Assembly (NCBI RefSeq): GCF_002795865.1
Contig: NZ_CP024920.1
Span: 62,001-126,000, forward strand
Reading direction: 5' to 3'
Length of the DNA: 64,000 nt
Source of the DNA: Qipengyuania seohaensis
Lineage (GTDB): Bacteria > Pseudomonadota > Alphaproteobacteria > Sphingomonadales > Sphingomonadaceae
Part shown: positions 1 to 9,435 of the stretch, one piece after another
Layout: each line of letters starts with the position of its first letter
How positions within the stretch are numbered: the stretch's first letter is position 1
Notes under the pieces: model-generated
Seen by the model: the letters and a program-made list of their open reading frames with translations, nothing else
Told to the model about the DNA's origin: nothing
The model's database searches: none
Translations under genes and position numbers: made by a program

Positions 1-1426
1 GCGCAACCACGGCTGCGTGACTCGTCATGCCGCCGCGTGCGGTCAGGATGCCGGTCGCCGCGTGCATGCCGTGGATGTCTTCCGGGCTGGTTTCGACACG
101 GACGAGAATGACCTTCTCGCCGCGATTGGCCCACAATTCCGCCGTATCGGCATCGAGCACGATCTTGCCGCTTGCCGCACCCGGCGAGGCCGGAAGGCCG
201 GTGGTCAGCACATCGCGCGGCGCATCGGGGTCGAGCGTAGGGTGGAGAAGCTGGTCCAATGCCATCGGATCGACCCGCAGGATCGCGGTCTTTTCGTCGA
301 TCAGGCCTTCGCCGACCATGTCGACCGCCAGCTTGAGCGCGGCCTTGGCCGTGCGCTTGCCGTTGCGGGTCTGCAGCAGCCACAGCTTGCCCTGCTGCAC
401 CGTGAATTCGATGTCCTGCATGTCGGTGTAATGCCGTTCCAGCAGGTCGAACAGGCGCGCCAGTTCGGCATAGGCTTCGGGCATCGCCTCTTCCATGCTC
501 AGGGGCTTGGCGCCTGCCGCCTCGCGCGCAGCCTTCGTCAGGTACTGCGGGGTGCGGATCCCGGCTACCACATCCTCGCCCTGCGCATTGACCAGCCATT
601 CGCCGTAATAGGCCTTCTCGCCGGTCGAAGGATCGCGGGTGAAGGCGACGCCCGTCGCGCTGGTATCGCCCATGTTGCCGAACACCATGGCCTGCACGTT
701 GACGGCGGTGCCCATGTCGTGGGGAATATCGTTGAGGCGGCGGTAGACCTTGGCGCGTTCGCTGTCCCAGCTGTCGAATACGGCGCGGATGGCGCCCCAG
801 AGCTGCTCGGTCGGGTCCTGCGGGAACGGCGCGTCGTGCTCTTCTGCGACGATTCGCTTGTACTCGGCGACCAGCACCTTCCAGTCATCGGCCGACATTT
901 CCGTGTCGGCGTAGAAGCCGTTATCTTCCTTGGTTATCTCCAGCGCTTCTTCGAACAGGCCGTGATCGAGGCCAAGCACCACGTCGGAATACATCTGGAT
1001 GAAGCGGCGGTAGCTGTCCCAGGCGAAGCGTTCGTCGCCCGACGTCTTCGCGAGGCCTTCCACCGTCTCGTCATTCAGGCCGAGGTTGAGGACGGTGTCC
1101 ATCATGCCGGGCATCGAAACAGCCGCACCCGAGCGGACCGAGACGAGCAGCGGATCCGCCGCATCGCCGAACCCCTTGCCGACGGTGCGTTCGATATGGG
1201 TCAGCGCAACCTCCATCGCCTTGCGCAGTTCAGGAGCGAACTCGCCGCCATGCTCGAGGTATTTGAGGCATTCCTCGGTAGCGATGGTGAAGCCGGGAGG
1301 GACCGGCAGGCCGATGCTGGCCATTTCGGCAAGATTAGCGCCTTTACCGCCGGTAACTGTCTTGTCCTTCTGCCGGGCATTCGTATGCGGAGCATCGCCG
1401 CCGAAGGTGAAGACTGTATCCGTCAC
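1..1426 (-). CDS. ppdK: Pyruvate, phosphate dikinase, N-terminal part (runs off left edge)
   Basis: PPDK interconverts pyruvate + ATP + Pi and phosphoenolpyruvate + AMP + PPi in the cytoplasm. About 475 residues are present: the nucleotide-binding domain ([20 protein letters not shown] near residues 26-45, [20 protein letters not shown] near 92-111) and the start of the swivelling domain. The phosphohistidine motif [11 protein letters not shown] lies at the edge; its His codon is 17-19, about residue 470. The start is GTG at 1424-1426 behind GAGGGA with 7-base spacing. It follows glyS on the same strand after 119 bases, so it may be co-transcribed with glyQS. The C-terminal PEP-binding domain is outside the window. 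Confidence 0.95.
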   Translation of the reverse strand, partial: MTDTVFTFGGDAPHTNARQKDKTVTGGKGANLAEMASIGLPVPPGFTIATEECLKYLEHGGEFAPELRKAMEVALTHIERTVGKGFGDAADPLLVSVRSGAAVSMPGMMDTVLNLGLNDETVEGLAKTSGDERFAWDSYRRFIQMYSDVVLGLDHGLFEEALEITKEDNGFYADTEMSADDWKVLVAEYKRIVAEEHDAPFPQDPTEQLWGAIRAVFDSWDSERAKVYRRLNDIPHDMGTAVNVQAMVFGNMGDTSATGVAFTRDPSTGEKAYYGEWLVNAQGEDVVAGIRTPQYLTKAAREAAGAKPLSMEEAMPEAYAELARLFDLLERHYTDMQDIEFTVQQGKLWLLQTRNGKRTAKAALKLAVDMVGEGLIDEKTAILRVDPMALDQLLHPTLDPDAPRDVLTTGLPASPGAASGKIVLDADTAELWANRGEKVILVRVETSPEDIHGMHAATGILTARGGMTSHAAVVA

Positions 1427-1530
1427 GTAATATCCCTCAAAGTTTACAAAGGCGACAGTGTGTCGCCCGCAATTTCTGCCGTCGAACCCGCGGAATTCCG
1501 CGGATCAAGGGCGGCCTGCCAAAGGTGACA

Positions 1531-1562
1531 CTCGTATCGAAGGGATTAGCCCTCGATACGAG
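1531..1562 (-). terminator. Near-perfect hairpin spanning the glyS stop codon
   Basis: CTCGTATCGAAGGG and CCCTCGATACGAG form a long stem around a 5-base loop, with one extra base in one arm. The glyS stop codon (1546-1548) lies in the loop. No T-run follows in the minus direction, so this may be a weak or Rho-independent-like terminator, or an mRNA 3'-end or processing element between glyS and ppdK. Seen directly; the function is inferred. Confidence 0.4.
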
Positions 1563-3861
1563 AGAAGTCGGCGACTTTGTGCACTGCAGCACGGAAGGCT
1601 GCAAGCAGGTCGAGCCGATGTGCCCGCTTGTTTTCTTCATCCGCATTTACCGTCACTTCATCGAAGAAACGGTCGATGGGTGCGCGCAGGGAAGCGAGAG
1701 CCGCCATCGCGCCGGAGAAGTCTTCCGCCTCAATGGCCCTCGCCGCCGCCGGCTCCGAAGTCGCCAAGGCATCCATCAGCGCCTTTTCAGCCGTTTCGGG
1801 CTCGTAGGAAAGCTCCTTGGCATGACGCTCGTTCATCTTGGCATCGATCACCGCCTTCATGTCGGGATCGTCGACCAGCGCCAACGGGTCTTCCTCGCCG
1901 GTACGCGCGATCTCACCCTCGGCGCCGTGCCAGTCTTCCTTCTTAAGGATGTTGGCGGCACGCTTGTAGCCTGCGAGCAGGTTGGCGCCGTCCTCGGTGT
2001 CCATAAAGGACTGGAGCGCCTTCACCCGCGCGAGCAGGCGGACGAGATCGTCCTCGCCGCCGAGCGCGAACACCGCGTCGATGAGGTCATGGCGAACGCC
2101 CGCCTCGCGCTGCTGGACCTTGAGGCGGTCAATCAGAAATTCTGATAGAGGTTTCTGAGCGTCAGTGATGCCCCGGCTAACCTTCTCTGCCTCGAAGGAC
2201 CAGTTGTGTACGTCCTCAGGACCGATGCCGATAGAATCATCTTGGTCAGGTCGGTCAGGATAGCGATAGGCGTCGAAGCCCAATAGCTTCTCGCCATAGC
2301 GCTTGAGACGAGCGGTCAGTGCACTCCCGTAGTGTCCATCAGACGCTGTGGCGTGTAGATCCTCCCAGCTCGACCGGAGGCTGTTTTTGGTGATGAGGTG
2401 AATAATCGCTAATTCAGCCCTTCTCAGAGCGAAAGGATCCTTTGAGCCAGAGGGCTTCTCGCCGATCACGAAAAAGCCTGCGAGCGTATCCAGCTTGTCC
2501 GCCAAACTCACCGCCACTGTTACCGGGGCACTCGGAACCTCATCGCCCTGCCCGACCGGCTTGTAATGATCGCGGATCGCGTCGGCGACCGCATCGGGCA
2601 GACCCTCGGCGCGGGCGTAGTAGCCGCCCATGAGGCCCTGCAGTTCAGGGAACTCGCCGACCATTTCGGTGACGAGGTCGGCTTTGGCGAGGCGCGCGGC
2701 CTGTTCGGCCATGTCCGCATCGGCACCTTTGACCACGCCTTCCTCGACCAGCCAGCGGGCCAGCTTCGCCACCCGTTCGACCTTGTCGGCGACGGTGCCC
2801 AGCTTCTCGTGGAAGGTGATGCGCTCGAGGCCCTTGGCGTGTTCGGCGAGGGTCTTTTTGCGGTCGACGTCCCAGAAGAAGCGCGCGTCGGACAGACGGG
2901 CGGCGAGGACCTTGCGGTTGCCGTCGACCACGCGCGCGCCGCCGTCTTCCGCCTCGATATTGGCGGTGCAGATGAAAGCGTTGGCGAGCTCGCCCGCCTC
3001 GTCCTCGCAGACGAAATACTTCTGGTTCACGCGCGCGGTCAGCTGGATCGTCTCGGGCGGGACCTCGAGGAAGTCTTCCTCGAACCGGCCGAGCAGCGGG
3101 ACCGGCCATTCGGTGAGGCCCGCGTTCTCGATCACCAGCCCCTCGTCCTCGACCAGCTTGAGACCGGCTTTGGAGGCAACCTTTGCCGCGCCCGAGCGGA
3201 TCAGGTCCTGCCGTTCCGCATGGTCTACGATAACGTGCCCGGCGCGCAGCTTCTTCGCGTAATCGTCGGCATTGCCGATGGTGATGTCGCCCGAATGGTG
3301 GAAGCGGTGACCGAGCGTGACCGAGCCGGAGGTAACGCCATGCACCTCACATTCGACTACGTCGTCACCCAGTAGCGCGACGATGCCCGACAGCGGGCGT
3401 ACCCAGCGTAGGCTCTCGGTGCTGATAGAGGCAGCGCCCCAGCGCATCGACTTGGGCCAGCTGAAGTCGCGGATGATCGCGGGGATCGCCTCGGCGAGCA
3501 GGTCCTTCGTCGCGCGGCCGGGCACGTTCTTCACGGCGAAATAGGTCGCCCTGCCCTTCACGTCGCGCGTTTCGAGATTGCCCTTATCGACGCCCGCCTT
3601 GCGGCAGAAACCATCAAGCGCCTGGTCGGGAGCACCAACCGGCGGCCCCTTCAACTCTTCGCTGACCGCCTCGGTGGCTTCCGGCAGGCCGCGCGCAATC
3701 AGCGCGAGGCGACGCGGGGTCGACCAGACGGTGATCTCGCCGCATTCGACACCGGCGGCATCCATCTCGCGGCGAAACAGCTTTTCGAGCTCGGCGCGCG
3801 CACCGGCCTGCATACGGGCGGGGATTTCTTCGCTGCGCAGTTCGAGGAGAAAGTCGCTCAT
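1546..3861 (-). CDS. glyS: Glycine--tRNA ligase beta subunit, with an internal low-G+C insert
   Basis: Beta subunit of the bacterial alpha2beta2 glycyl-tRNA synthetase; it handles tRNA binding. 771 residues starting [17 protein letters not shown], the classic GlyS N-terminus. The C-terminal part has [19 protein letters not shown] followed by an anticodon-binding-like region. The start at 3861 is chosen over an upstream in-frame ATG because it gives this N-terminus and a 4-base ATGA overlap with glyQ. The protein is about 80 residues longer than E. coli GlyS (689 aa). Much of the excess appears to lie near residues 497-567 (about 2160-2370), between [11 protein letters not shown] and [10 protein letters not shown], where G+C falls to about 55%. 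Confidence 0.96.
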   Translation of the reverse strand: MSDFLLELRSEEIPARMQAGARAELEKLFRREMDAAGVECGEITVWSTPRRLALIARGLPEATEAVSEELKGPPVGAPDQALDGFCRKAGVDKGNLETRDVKGRATYFAVKNVPGRATKDLLAEAIPAIIRDFSWPKSMRWGAASISTESLRWVRPLSGIVALLGDDVVECEVHGVTSGSVTLGHRFHHSGDITIGNADDYAKKLRAGHVIVDHAERQDLIRSGAAKVASKAGLKLVEDEGLVIENAGLTEWPVPLLGRFEEDFLEVPPETIQLTARVNQKYFVCEDEAGELANAFICTANIEAEDGGARVVDGNRKVLAARLSDARFFWDVDRKKTLAEHAKGLERITFHEKLGTVADKVERVAKLARWLVEEGVVKGADADMAEQAARLAKADLVTEMVGEFPELQGLMGGYYARAEGLPDAVADAIRDHYKPVGQGDEVPSAPVTVAVSLADKLDTLAGFFVIGEKPSGSKDPFALRRAELAIIHLITKNSLRSSWEDLHATASDGHYGSALTARLKRYGEKLLGFDAYRYPDRPDQDDSIGIGPEDVHNWSFEAEKVSRGITDAQKPLSEFLIDRLKVQQREAGVRHDLIDAVFALGGEDDLVRLLARVKALQSFMDTEDGANLLAGYKRAANILKKEDWHGAEGEIARTGEEDPLALVDDPDMKAVIDAKMNERHAKELSYEPETAEKALMDALATSEPAAARAIEAEDFSGAMAALASLRAPIDRFFDEVTVNADEENKRAHRLDLLAAFRAAVHKVADFSRIEG

Positions 3862-4757
3862 TTCGACCACTCCGGATATTTCTCGGCCCACACGGGCGCT
3901 TCCTTTTCCATATGCGCTTCGCAAGCCCCGCGCGCGAGGTCGCGGACGCGGCCCATGTAGCTGGCACGTTCCTGCACGCTGATCACCCCGCGCGCCTGGA
4001 GGAGGTTGAAGATGTGGCTCGCCTCCACCGCCTGCTCGTAGGCGGCGATAGGGACGTTGTGCGCAAGCGCGTTCTTACACTCGGCCTCGGCCTTGTTGAA
4101 CAGGTCGAACAGCGCGTCGGTCTCCGCGACCTCGAAATTCCACTTCGACATCTGCTTCTCGTTCTCGAGGAAGACGTCGCCATAGGTGACGCCCTGCCCG
4201 TTGAAATCGAGGTCATAAACGTTGTCGACGCCCTGGATGTACATGGCGAGGCGTTCGAGGCCGTAGGTCAGCTCGCCCGCGACAGGCTTGCAGTCGAAGC
4301 CGCCCATCTGCTGGAAATAGGTGAACTGGGTCACCTCCATCCCGTCGCACCAGACTTCCCAGCCCAGCCCCCATGCGCCCAACGTCGGGCTTTCCCAGTC
4401 GTCTTCCACGAAGCGGATATCGTGCTTCAGTGGATCGATGCCGATCACGCGCAGGCTTTCAAGGTAAAGGTCCTGGATGTCCGGCGGGCTCGGCTTCAGA
4501 ATTACCTGATACTGGTAATAGTGCTGCAGGCGGTTCGGGTTCTCGCCATAGCGACCATCTGTCGGGCGGCGGCAGGGCTGCACGAAGGCCGCGTTCCACG
4601 GCTCCGGCCCCAGCGCGCGCAGCGTAGTGGCAGTGTGGAAGGTGCCCGCGCCCATACGCATGTCGTAGGGCTGGAGAATCAGGCACCCATGCGCGCTCCA
4701 GAAATCGTGCAGCGCAAGGATCATATCCTGGAAGGATTTTTGGGGATTGCGGTCCAT
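3858..4757 (-). CDS. glyQ: Glycine--tRNA ligase alpha subunit
   Basis: Catalytic alpha subunit of the tetrameric glycyl-tRNA synthetase; forms glycyl-adenylate and charges tRNA-Gly. 299 residues against 303 in E. coli. It starts [20 protein letters not shown] and contains the family-typical [19 protein letters not shown] and [20 protein letters not shown] segments. The internal start at 4757 is preferred over an in-frame ATG at 4868 because the extra 37 residues are basic and unlike GlyQ. First gene of the glyQ-glyS unit; it overlaps glyS by 4 bases, which suggests translational coupling. The 210 bases between it and the divergent gene at 4968 must hold both promoters. Confidence 0.97.
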   Translation of the reverse strand: MDRNPQKSFQDMILALHDFWSAHGCLILQPYDMRMGAGTFHTATTLRALGPEPWNAAFVQPCRRPTDGRYGENPNRLQHYYQYQVILKPSPPDIQDLYLESLRVIGIDPLKHDIRFVEDDWESPTLGAWGLGWEVWCDGMEVTQFTYFQQMGGFDCKPVAGELTYGLERLAMYIQGVDNVYDLDFNGQGVTYGDVFLENEKQMSKWNFEVAETDALFDLFNKAEAECKNALAHNVPIAAYEQAVEASHIFNLLQARGVISVQERASYMGRVRDLARGACEAHMEKEAPVWAEKYPEWSK

Positions 4758-4967
4758 GCGCGGCGCAATGGCGCAAGGGCGAAAACGGGTCAATGCCGCA
4801 ATGCAACGCGGCCACGACCGGCCAAGGGGCGATTGCACCAGGGCTCTTGAGCCGGAACAAGATGGCATAGACGGTTTTTCCGCTTGTCAGGACGGCCCGT
4901 TGCGTGGTCTGTCAGATCGGCCGGAGCGACTAGAGTAGCTGACCGACTAGGATTGGACGAAACGACA

Positions 4968-5885
4968 ATGACCCAGCGCAAGACTTTTACGATGGCCGCC
5001 TCGGTATTCGGGCTCCTGTCGATCTCCGCCTGTGCTTATGGCGCGCCCGTCGAAACGGCGGCTGCGCCGGTCGAGGAAGTATCGAGCGGCCCGGCAATAT
5101 GGAGCGTGTCCGACGCCGACACGAAGATATACCTCTTCGGGACGGTGCATGCCTTGCCCGACGATATCGAATGGTTCGACGAGGAGATTTCCAGCGCCCT
5201 CGCCGCTTCCGATACCATTGTGACGGAGATACTGCCGGACGAAATGAACGATCCGGCCAGCCAGCTTGCGATCGCCCGCAATGCCACGCTTCGCGCCGAC
5301 AGTTCCTTGCGCGACATGCTCACCGAAGAAGACCGCGTGGCCTATGAAAGCGCGCTTGGCTCGCTCGGCATGCCGCCCGGTGCATTCGATCGGTTCGAAC
5401 CGTGGTTCGCCGGAATGACGATGGCCATCCTGCCGTTGCTGCAAAAGGGCTACGATCCGGAAAGCGGCGTCGAGAAGATCATCGACACCAACGGCGGGAC
5501 GGACCGAAAGCGCGAAGCGTTCGAAACCCTAGAAGGACAGATCGCCATTTTCGATGCCCTGCCGCAGGAAGCGCAGATCGAGTTCCTGATGTCCTCGGCG
5601 CGCAATCCGAACGCCATGATCGAAATGGTCGACCGGATGGTCGTCGAATGGATGGATGGCGATGTGGAGGAACTGGCCACGATCATGAATGCCGGCCTTT
5701 CCGACGAAACGCTCGCTTCCGCCCTCCTGTACGATCGCAACGCTAGATGGGCCGACTGGATCGACGACAGGATGGATCAATCCGGCACTGTCTTCGTCGC
5801 CGTCGGTGCGGGCCACCTCGCGGGAGAGAAGAGCGTCCAGTCCTTCCTCGAAACGCGCGGATTGACGGTAACCCGTATCCGCTGA
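4968..5885 (+). CDS. TraB/GumN family lipoprotein, copy 1
   Basis: 305 residues with an N-terminal signal and plausible lipobox ISAC (Cys22), so probably exported and lipid-anchored. Family marks are LFGTVHALPDDIEW (GTVHALP at 58-64), a GxxGxD-like centre replaced by acidic helices, and a C-terminal VFVAVGAGHLAGEKSVQSFL block. TraB/GumN proteins carry a GTxH motif near the N-terminus and a GAGHL motif near the C-terminus; in some members this fold is a metal-dependent protease. Function here is unknown. The start at 4968 is chosen because it gives the signal peptide. The stop overlaps the start of copy 2 by one base (TGATG). Confidence 0.85.
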   Translation: MTQRKTFTMAASVFGLLSISACAYGAPVETAAAPVEEVSSGPAIWSVSDADTKIYLFGTVHALPDDIEWFDEEISSALAASDTIVTEILPDEMNDPASQLAIARNATLRADSSLRDMLTEEDRVAYESALGSLGMPPGAFDRFEPWFAGMTMAILPLLQKGYDPESGVEKIIDTNGGTDRKREAFETLEGQIAIFDALPQEAQIEFLMSSARNPNAMIEMVDRMVVEWMDGDVEELATIMNAGLSDETLASALLYDRNARWADWIDDRMDQSGTVFVAVGAGHLAGEKSVQSFLETRGLTVTRIR

Positions 5886-6766
5886 TGGCGCGCTGGGCCC
5901 TGCCCCTGATTTCTGTTCTCGCGCTGGCATCCTGTCAGGGCGATAGGGATGACGACGATCCCGCTGCCGAATATCCGGCCGCATGGGAGATCACCGGCCC
6001 CGATGACCTGACCGAGGGGTGGTTGTTCGGGACTGTGCACGCCCTGCCCAGCGATCTGGACTGGCAATCCCCCCAGCTTCAAGACATCGCCGCCGATGCC
6101 GATATGCTGGTGGTGGAGGTGTCGGGTCTGGACGATCGGCGCGGACTGGAGGAACTGTTCCGCTCGCTCGCCTACGATGGCCCGCCCGGTTCACCGCTTT
6201 ACGCACGGGTCGATCCGCTATCGCGCGATAGGCTGAGGGCAATCGAAAACCGCGAAGGTGTCGATGCAGGCTCGTTCGACCCGATGGAGACATGGGCCGC
6301 CGCCCTTGCCCTCGCCGAGTTCGGGCGCGCCCATTCGAGCGAATATGGTGCCGACAAGGTCCTGCTCGAACAATTCCAGGATCGCGAGATTGTCGAGCTC
6401 GAAGGCGCCAGACTGCAGCTCTCCATATTCGATGGCCTGCCCGAAAAGGAACAGCGCGACTTGCTCCAGGCAATTATCGAAGAGGTGGCGAAGGAGCCAG
6501 AGGATCGCGTCGATCTCGCGGCGATCTGGTCGCGCGGCGATCTTCCCGCGCTGGAGCAGACCACCCGGCAGGGACTCCTTGCCGATCCAGAACTAAGGGA
6601 CGCCTTGCTCGTCCAGCGTAACAGGGCATGGGCCGCTCAGATCGAAAACCTGCTCAGTGCATCGGACAAGCCGCTGATAGCAGTAGGCGCGGGGCATTTG
6701 CTGGGCAAAGACAGCGTCCAGTCGCTTCTGGAACAGCGCGGCTTCACGATCAGGCGCATCCAGTAG
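5885..6766 (+). CDS. TraB/GumN family lipoprotein, copy 2
   Basis: 293 residues. A short signal peptide ends in the lipobox LASC (Cys17), followed by an acidic linker (QGDRDDDDP). GTVHALP is at residues 49-55 and AVGAGHLLGKDSVQSLL lies near the C-terminus, ending FTIRRIQ where copy 1 ends LTVTRIR. The two proteins are clear tandem paralogues by motif order, length and C-terminus, although much of the middle has diverged. The ATG overlaps the stop codon of copy 1 (TGATG), so translation is probably coupled. Substrate unknown. Confidence 0.85.
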   Translation: MARWALPLISVLALASCQGDRDDDDPAAEYPAAWEITGPDDLTEGWLFGTVHALPSDLDWQSPQLQDIAADADMLVVEVSGLDDRRGLEELFRSLAYDGPPGSPLYARVDPLSRDRLRAIENREGVDAGSFDPMETWAAALALAEFGRAHSSEYGADKVLLEQFQDREIVELEGARLQLSIFDGLPEKEQRDLLQAIIEEVAKEPEDRVDLAAIWSRGDLPALEQTTRQGLLADPELRDALLVQRNRAWAAQIENLLSASDKPLIAVGAGHLLGKDSVQSLLEQRGFTIRRIQ

Positions 6767-6775
6767 GCTTCGAGC

Positions 6776-6803
6776 TTGCTTTTGCGCTCGATACCGCTAT
6801 AGG
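6776..6803 (+). promoter_or_regulatory. Candidate sigma-70 promoter for rplY
   Basis: TTGCTT (6776-6781), a 16-base spacer, then TATAGG (6798-6803), about 78 bases ahead of the rplY start and just after the stop of the preceding gene. Matches the housekeeping consensus only moderately. Confidence 0.3.
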
Positions 6804-6880
6804 CGCGCCCTTCGGCGTCATGGTCATCCCTGGAGGCGTGGCGGACCGAAGTACTCAAATGCATTCGAAAGGTAAGCGAC

Positions 6881-7579
6881 ATGAGCGATGCTCTGACACT
6901 TCCGGCCGAGGCGCGCGAACGGGCTGGCAAGGGAGCCTCCCGTGCACTGCGTCGTGAAGGCCGCGTCCCCGCCGTAATCTATGGCGGCAAGGAAGAACCC
7001 ACCCTGATTCACGTTGAAGCCAAGGAGCTGGTCAAGCAGCTCAACTCCGGCCACTTCATGAACTCGATCGTCGAAATCGAACTCGGCGGCAAGAAGATCA
7101 AGACCCTTCCCAAGGACGTGTCGCTCCACCCCGTCAACGATCGCCCCGAGCACGTTGACTTCTTCCGCATGGTCAAGGGCGGCAAGATCGAAGTTTCGGT
7201 CCCCGTAGTCTTCATCAGCGAAGAAGCTTCGCCGGGCCTCAAGAAGGGCGGCGTTCTCAACGTTGTCCGTCACGAGCTGGAACTGGTCTGCGAAAACGAC
7301 AAGATCCCGGGCGAAATCGAAATCGACGTCACCGGCAAGGAAGTCGGCGATTCGATCCACATCAGCGAAGTTACGCTGCCCGCAGGTAGCGAAAGCGCGA
7401 TCACCGACCGCGACTTCACCATCGCCACTCTCGTTGCTCCGTCCGCTCTGAAGAAGTCGGAAACCGAAGGCGAAGGCGAAGACCAGACCGGCGAAGGCAT
7501 GGAAGCTGGCGAAACCGCTGCTACCGAGCAAGGTCCGGACGCAGACGCGGCCGAGGAACAGGAAGACAAGAGCGAGTAA
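6881..7579 (+). CDS. rplY: 50S ribosomal protein L25/general stress protein Ctc
   Basis: Binds 5S rRNA in the large ribosomal subunit. 232 residues: an N-terminal L25 domain (about 1-95, with [20 protein letters not shown]) and a C-terminal TL5/CTC-type beta domain (about 100-190, with [20 protein letters not shown]). The last ~40 residues are a low-complexity acidic tail rich in Glu, Gly and Ala, ending EEQEDKSE. The long two-domain form is typical of alphaproteobacteria. A strong terminator follows. In many alphaproteobacteria rplY, pth and ychF are adjacent; here other genes separate them. Confidence 0.95.
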   Translation: MSDALTLPAEARERAGKGASRALRREGRVPAVIYGGKEEPTLIHVEAKELVKQLNSGHFMNSIVEIELGGKKIKTLPKDVSLHPVNDRPEHVDFFRMVKGGKIEVSVPVVFISEEASPGLKKGGVLNVVRHELELVCENDKIPGEIEIDVTGKEVGDSIHISEVTLPAGSESAITDRDFTIATLVAPSALKKSETEGEGEDQTGEGMEAGETAATEQGPDADAAEEQEDKSE

Positions 7580-7608
7580 TCGCCCCTCCTTCCGATCCGG
7601 AAAAATCG

Positions 7609-7647
7609 AAACGCCGGGCTTCACCACGAAGTCCGGCGTTTTCGTTT
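7609..7647 (+). terminator. Rho-independent terminator after rplY
   Basis: ACGCCGGGCTTC and GAAGTCCGGCGT pair (one G-T pair) around a 5-base loop and are followed by TTTCGTTT. Separates rplY from the SDR gene. Confidence 0.8.
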
Positions 7648-7693
7648 ATGCAGATGATGCGTTAGGCTGGCTGGCGAACAAGGAGCCAAGCCC

Positions 7694-8689
7694 ATGCCGT
7701 CGATCAATCGCCGCACCCTTCTCGCAGGGGCAGCCGCCACCGGGGCCCTCGCCGCCGCTACCACAAAAGCGCAGGGCGAGACCGTCCCCAGTCCGCCGGA
7801 CCTGTCGGGCCAGGCGATCCTGATTACAGGCTGCTCCAGCGGGTTCGGCAGGCTGAGCGCCGTCCACTTCGCCGAACTCGGCGCAAAAGTGTTCGCCACA
7901 ATGCGCAACCTTCCCCGCGCCGAGGCTGAGGAACTGGAGAAGCTGGCGGCCGAAAAGAACCTCGACCTGCACGTGATCGAGTTGGACGTGCTCGATGACG
8001 AAATGGTTCTCGCCGCCGTCGCCGAAGCGGAGCGTATCAATGGTGGCCCCATGGACGTGCTCGTCAACAATGCAGGCATCGGGATCACCGGCCCCGTCGA
8101 AGTACAGGACATGGAAGCGACGAAGCTTGCATTCGATACGAATGTCTTCGGCTATCACCGGCTCGTTCGGGCAGTCCTGCCGGGAATGCGGTCGCGCAAG
8201 AGCGGCCATATCTTCAGTATCTCCAGCCAGCTCGGCCGGGTCATCATTCCTTATGGTGGGCATTATTCGGCGACCAAGTTCGCCGTGGAAGCGATGGGCG
8301 AACAGCTCGCCTACGAGCTGGTGCCCCACAATATCGAAGTCACGGTCATCGAGCCCGGCGGTTATCCGACCAAGGTCTGGGTCAATCGCAACCGCTATTC
8401 GGGCGAGCTGAAGGACCGTGCGGATGGCGTGCACACCTCCGGCTATCCGCAGGTGGTTGCGCGGATGGGGCAGGAAGACGGTTCAGGTCGCAGTGCGGAT
8501 CCGATGGACGTACCGCGCGCCATGGCCCGTGTCCTCGCCATGCCGGCGGGCACGCGGCCCGTCCGCGTTCCCGTCAGTGGCGGAAGCATCCCGCAGGCGG
8601 CGATCAACGAGGTCTGCGCGCGGACACAGGTCGACTGGCTCGGCGGCTCGCCCTTCCTCGGCCCCTTGGTGAAGGCCGTGCACGACTGA
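7694..8689 (+). CDS. Short-chain dehydrogenase/reductase with a twin-arginine signal
   Basis: 331 residues. The N-terminus NRRTLLAGAAATGALAAA looks like a Tat signal. A classical SDR fold follows: cofactor motif TGCSSGFG (about 45-52), NNAGIG, a Ser in SISSQLG, and the catalytic YSATK (Tyr and Lys four apart). The C-terminal third (ALAMPAGTRPVRVPVSGGS) resembles the extension of classical SDRs acting on aldehydes, sugars or steroids; the substrate cannot be told. An exported SDR would need folded, cofactor-loaded transport, which is what the Tat route provides. It lies between rplY and pth. Confidence 0.85.
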   Translation: MPSINRRTLLAGAAATGALAAATTKAQGETVPSPPDLSGQAILITGCSSGFGRLSAVHFAELGAKVFATMRNLPRAEAEELEKLAAEKNLDLHVIELDVLDDEMVLAAVAEAERINGGPMDVLVNNAGIGITGPVEVQDMEATKLAFDTNVFGYHRLVRAVLPGMRSRKSGHIFSISSQLGRVIIPYGGHYSATKFAVEAMGEQLAYELVPHNIEVTVIEPGGYPTKVWVNRNRYSGELKDRADGVHTSGYPQVVARMGQEDGSGRSADPMDVPRAMARVLAMPAGTRPVRVPVSGGSIPQAAINEVCARTQVDWLGGSPFLGPLVKAVHD

Positions 8690-8734
8690 CGCTGCGACTT
8701 GCCCTGACGCGCGCAGGCTTTATGGCGCTGGCCC

Positions 8735-9307
8735 ATGCAGATCTGGACTGGCCTAGGAAATCCCGGACCCAAATACGCCCTTCACCGGCATAATATCGGG
8801 TTCATGGTGTGCGACGTGATCGCGGAGATGCACGGCTTCGGGCCGGTGCAGAAGAAGTTCTCCGGCTGGGCGCAGGAAGGCCGCATCGGTAGCGAGAAAA
8901 TCCTGCTGCTAAAGCCTGCAACCTATATGAACGATAGCGGACGGTCGGTTGGCGAGGCGCTGCGGTTTTACAAGCTGGGCGTAGAGGACCTGACCGTGTT
9001 TCACGACGAGCTTGATCTGGCGCCGTTCAAGATCAAGGTCCGGCGGGGTGGCGGCCTAGCCGGACACAATGGGCTGCGCTCCATCAACCAGCATCTCGGG
9101 CCGGATTTCCGCCGCGTGCGAATCGGTATCGGCCATCCTGGCAGCAAGGACCGCGTTACCGGTCATGTCCTTGGCAATTATGCGAAGGCGGAAATGGACG
9201 ATCTGACCGATATGCTTGGCGCAATTTCGGCTGAGGCAGACTGGCTCGCAAAGGGCGACGACGCCCGATTCATGAGCGAAATCGCGCTTCGCCAGCAAGA
9301 GGAATAG
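8735..9307 (+). CDS. pth: Peptidyl-tRNA hydrolase
   Basis: Releases tRNA from peptidyl-tRNAs that drop off the ribosome. 190 residues, close to the usual 190-195. GLGNPGPKYALHRHNIGF holds the conserved Asn and the catalytic His (His19, equivalent to E. coli His20). Also present are KPATYMNDSG and HDELDLAPFKIKVRRGGG, with the catalytic-site Asp, then GHNGLRSI. Cytoplasmic. Lies 45 bases after the SDR gene. Confidence 0.97.
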   Translation: MQIWTGLGNPGPKYALHRHNIGFMVCDVIAEMHGFGPVQKKFSGWAQEGRIGSEKILLLKPATYMNDSGRSVGEALRFYKLGVEDLTVFHDELDLAPFKIKVRRGGGLAGHNGLRSINQHLGPDFRRVRIGIGHPGSKDRVTGHVLGNYAKAEMDDLTDMLGAISAEADWLAKGDDARFMSEIALRQQEE

Positions 9308-9435
9308 CAGTCCGCGGGACGAAACGTGTCTCCAAATGAAACAGCCTGTTCAAACGGTTTCACCAAATGCAATTTTAGTGACAGGGCTGACGAACTTGGC
9401 TAAAGGCAGGTTTACCTTTCGGTGGGGATGGTTTG

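Noticed and set aside
17..1528. 503-codon open frame on the plus strand at the left edge
   Set aside because: The minus strand codes for a clear PPDK with its phosphohistidine motif; the plus frame is its shadow.
4850..4880. EcfG-type promoter ahead of the TraB genes (GGAAC followed by CGGTTT)
   Set aside because: The spacer is only 13 bases and the -10 part does not match.
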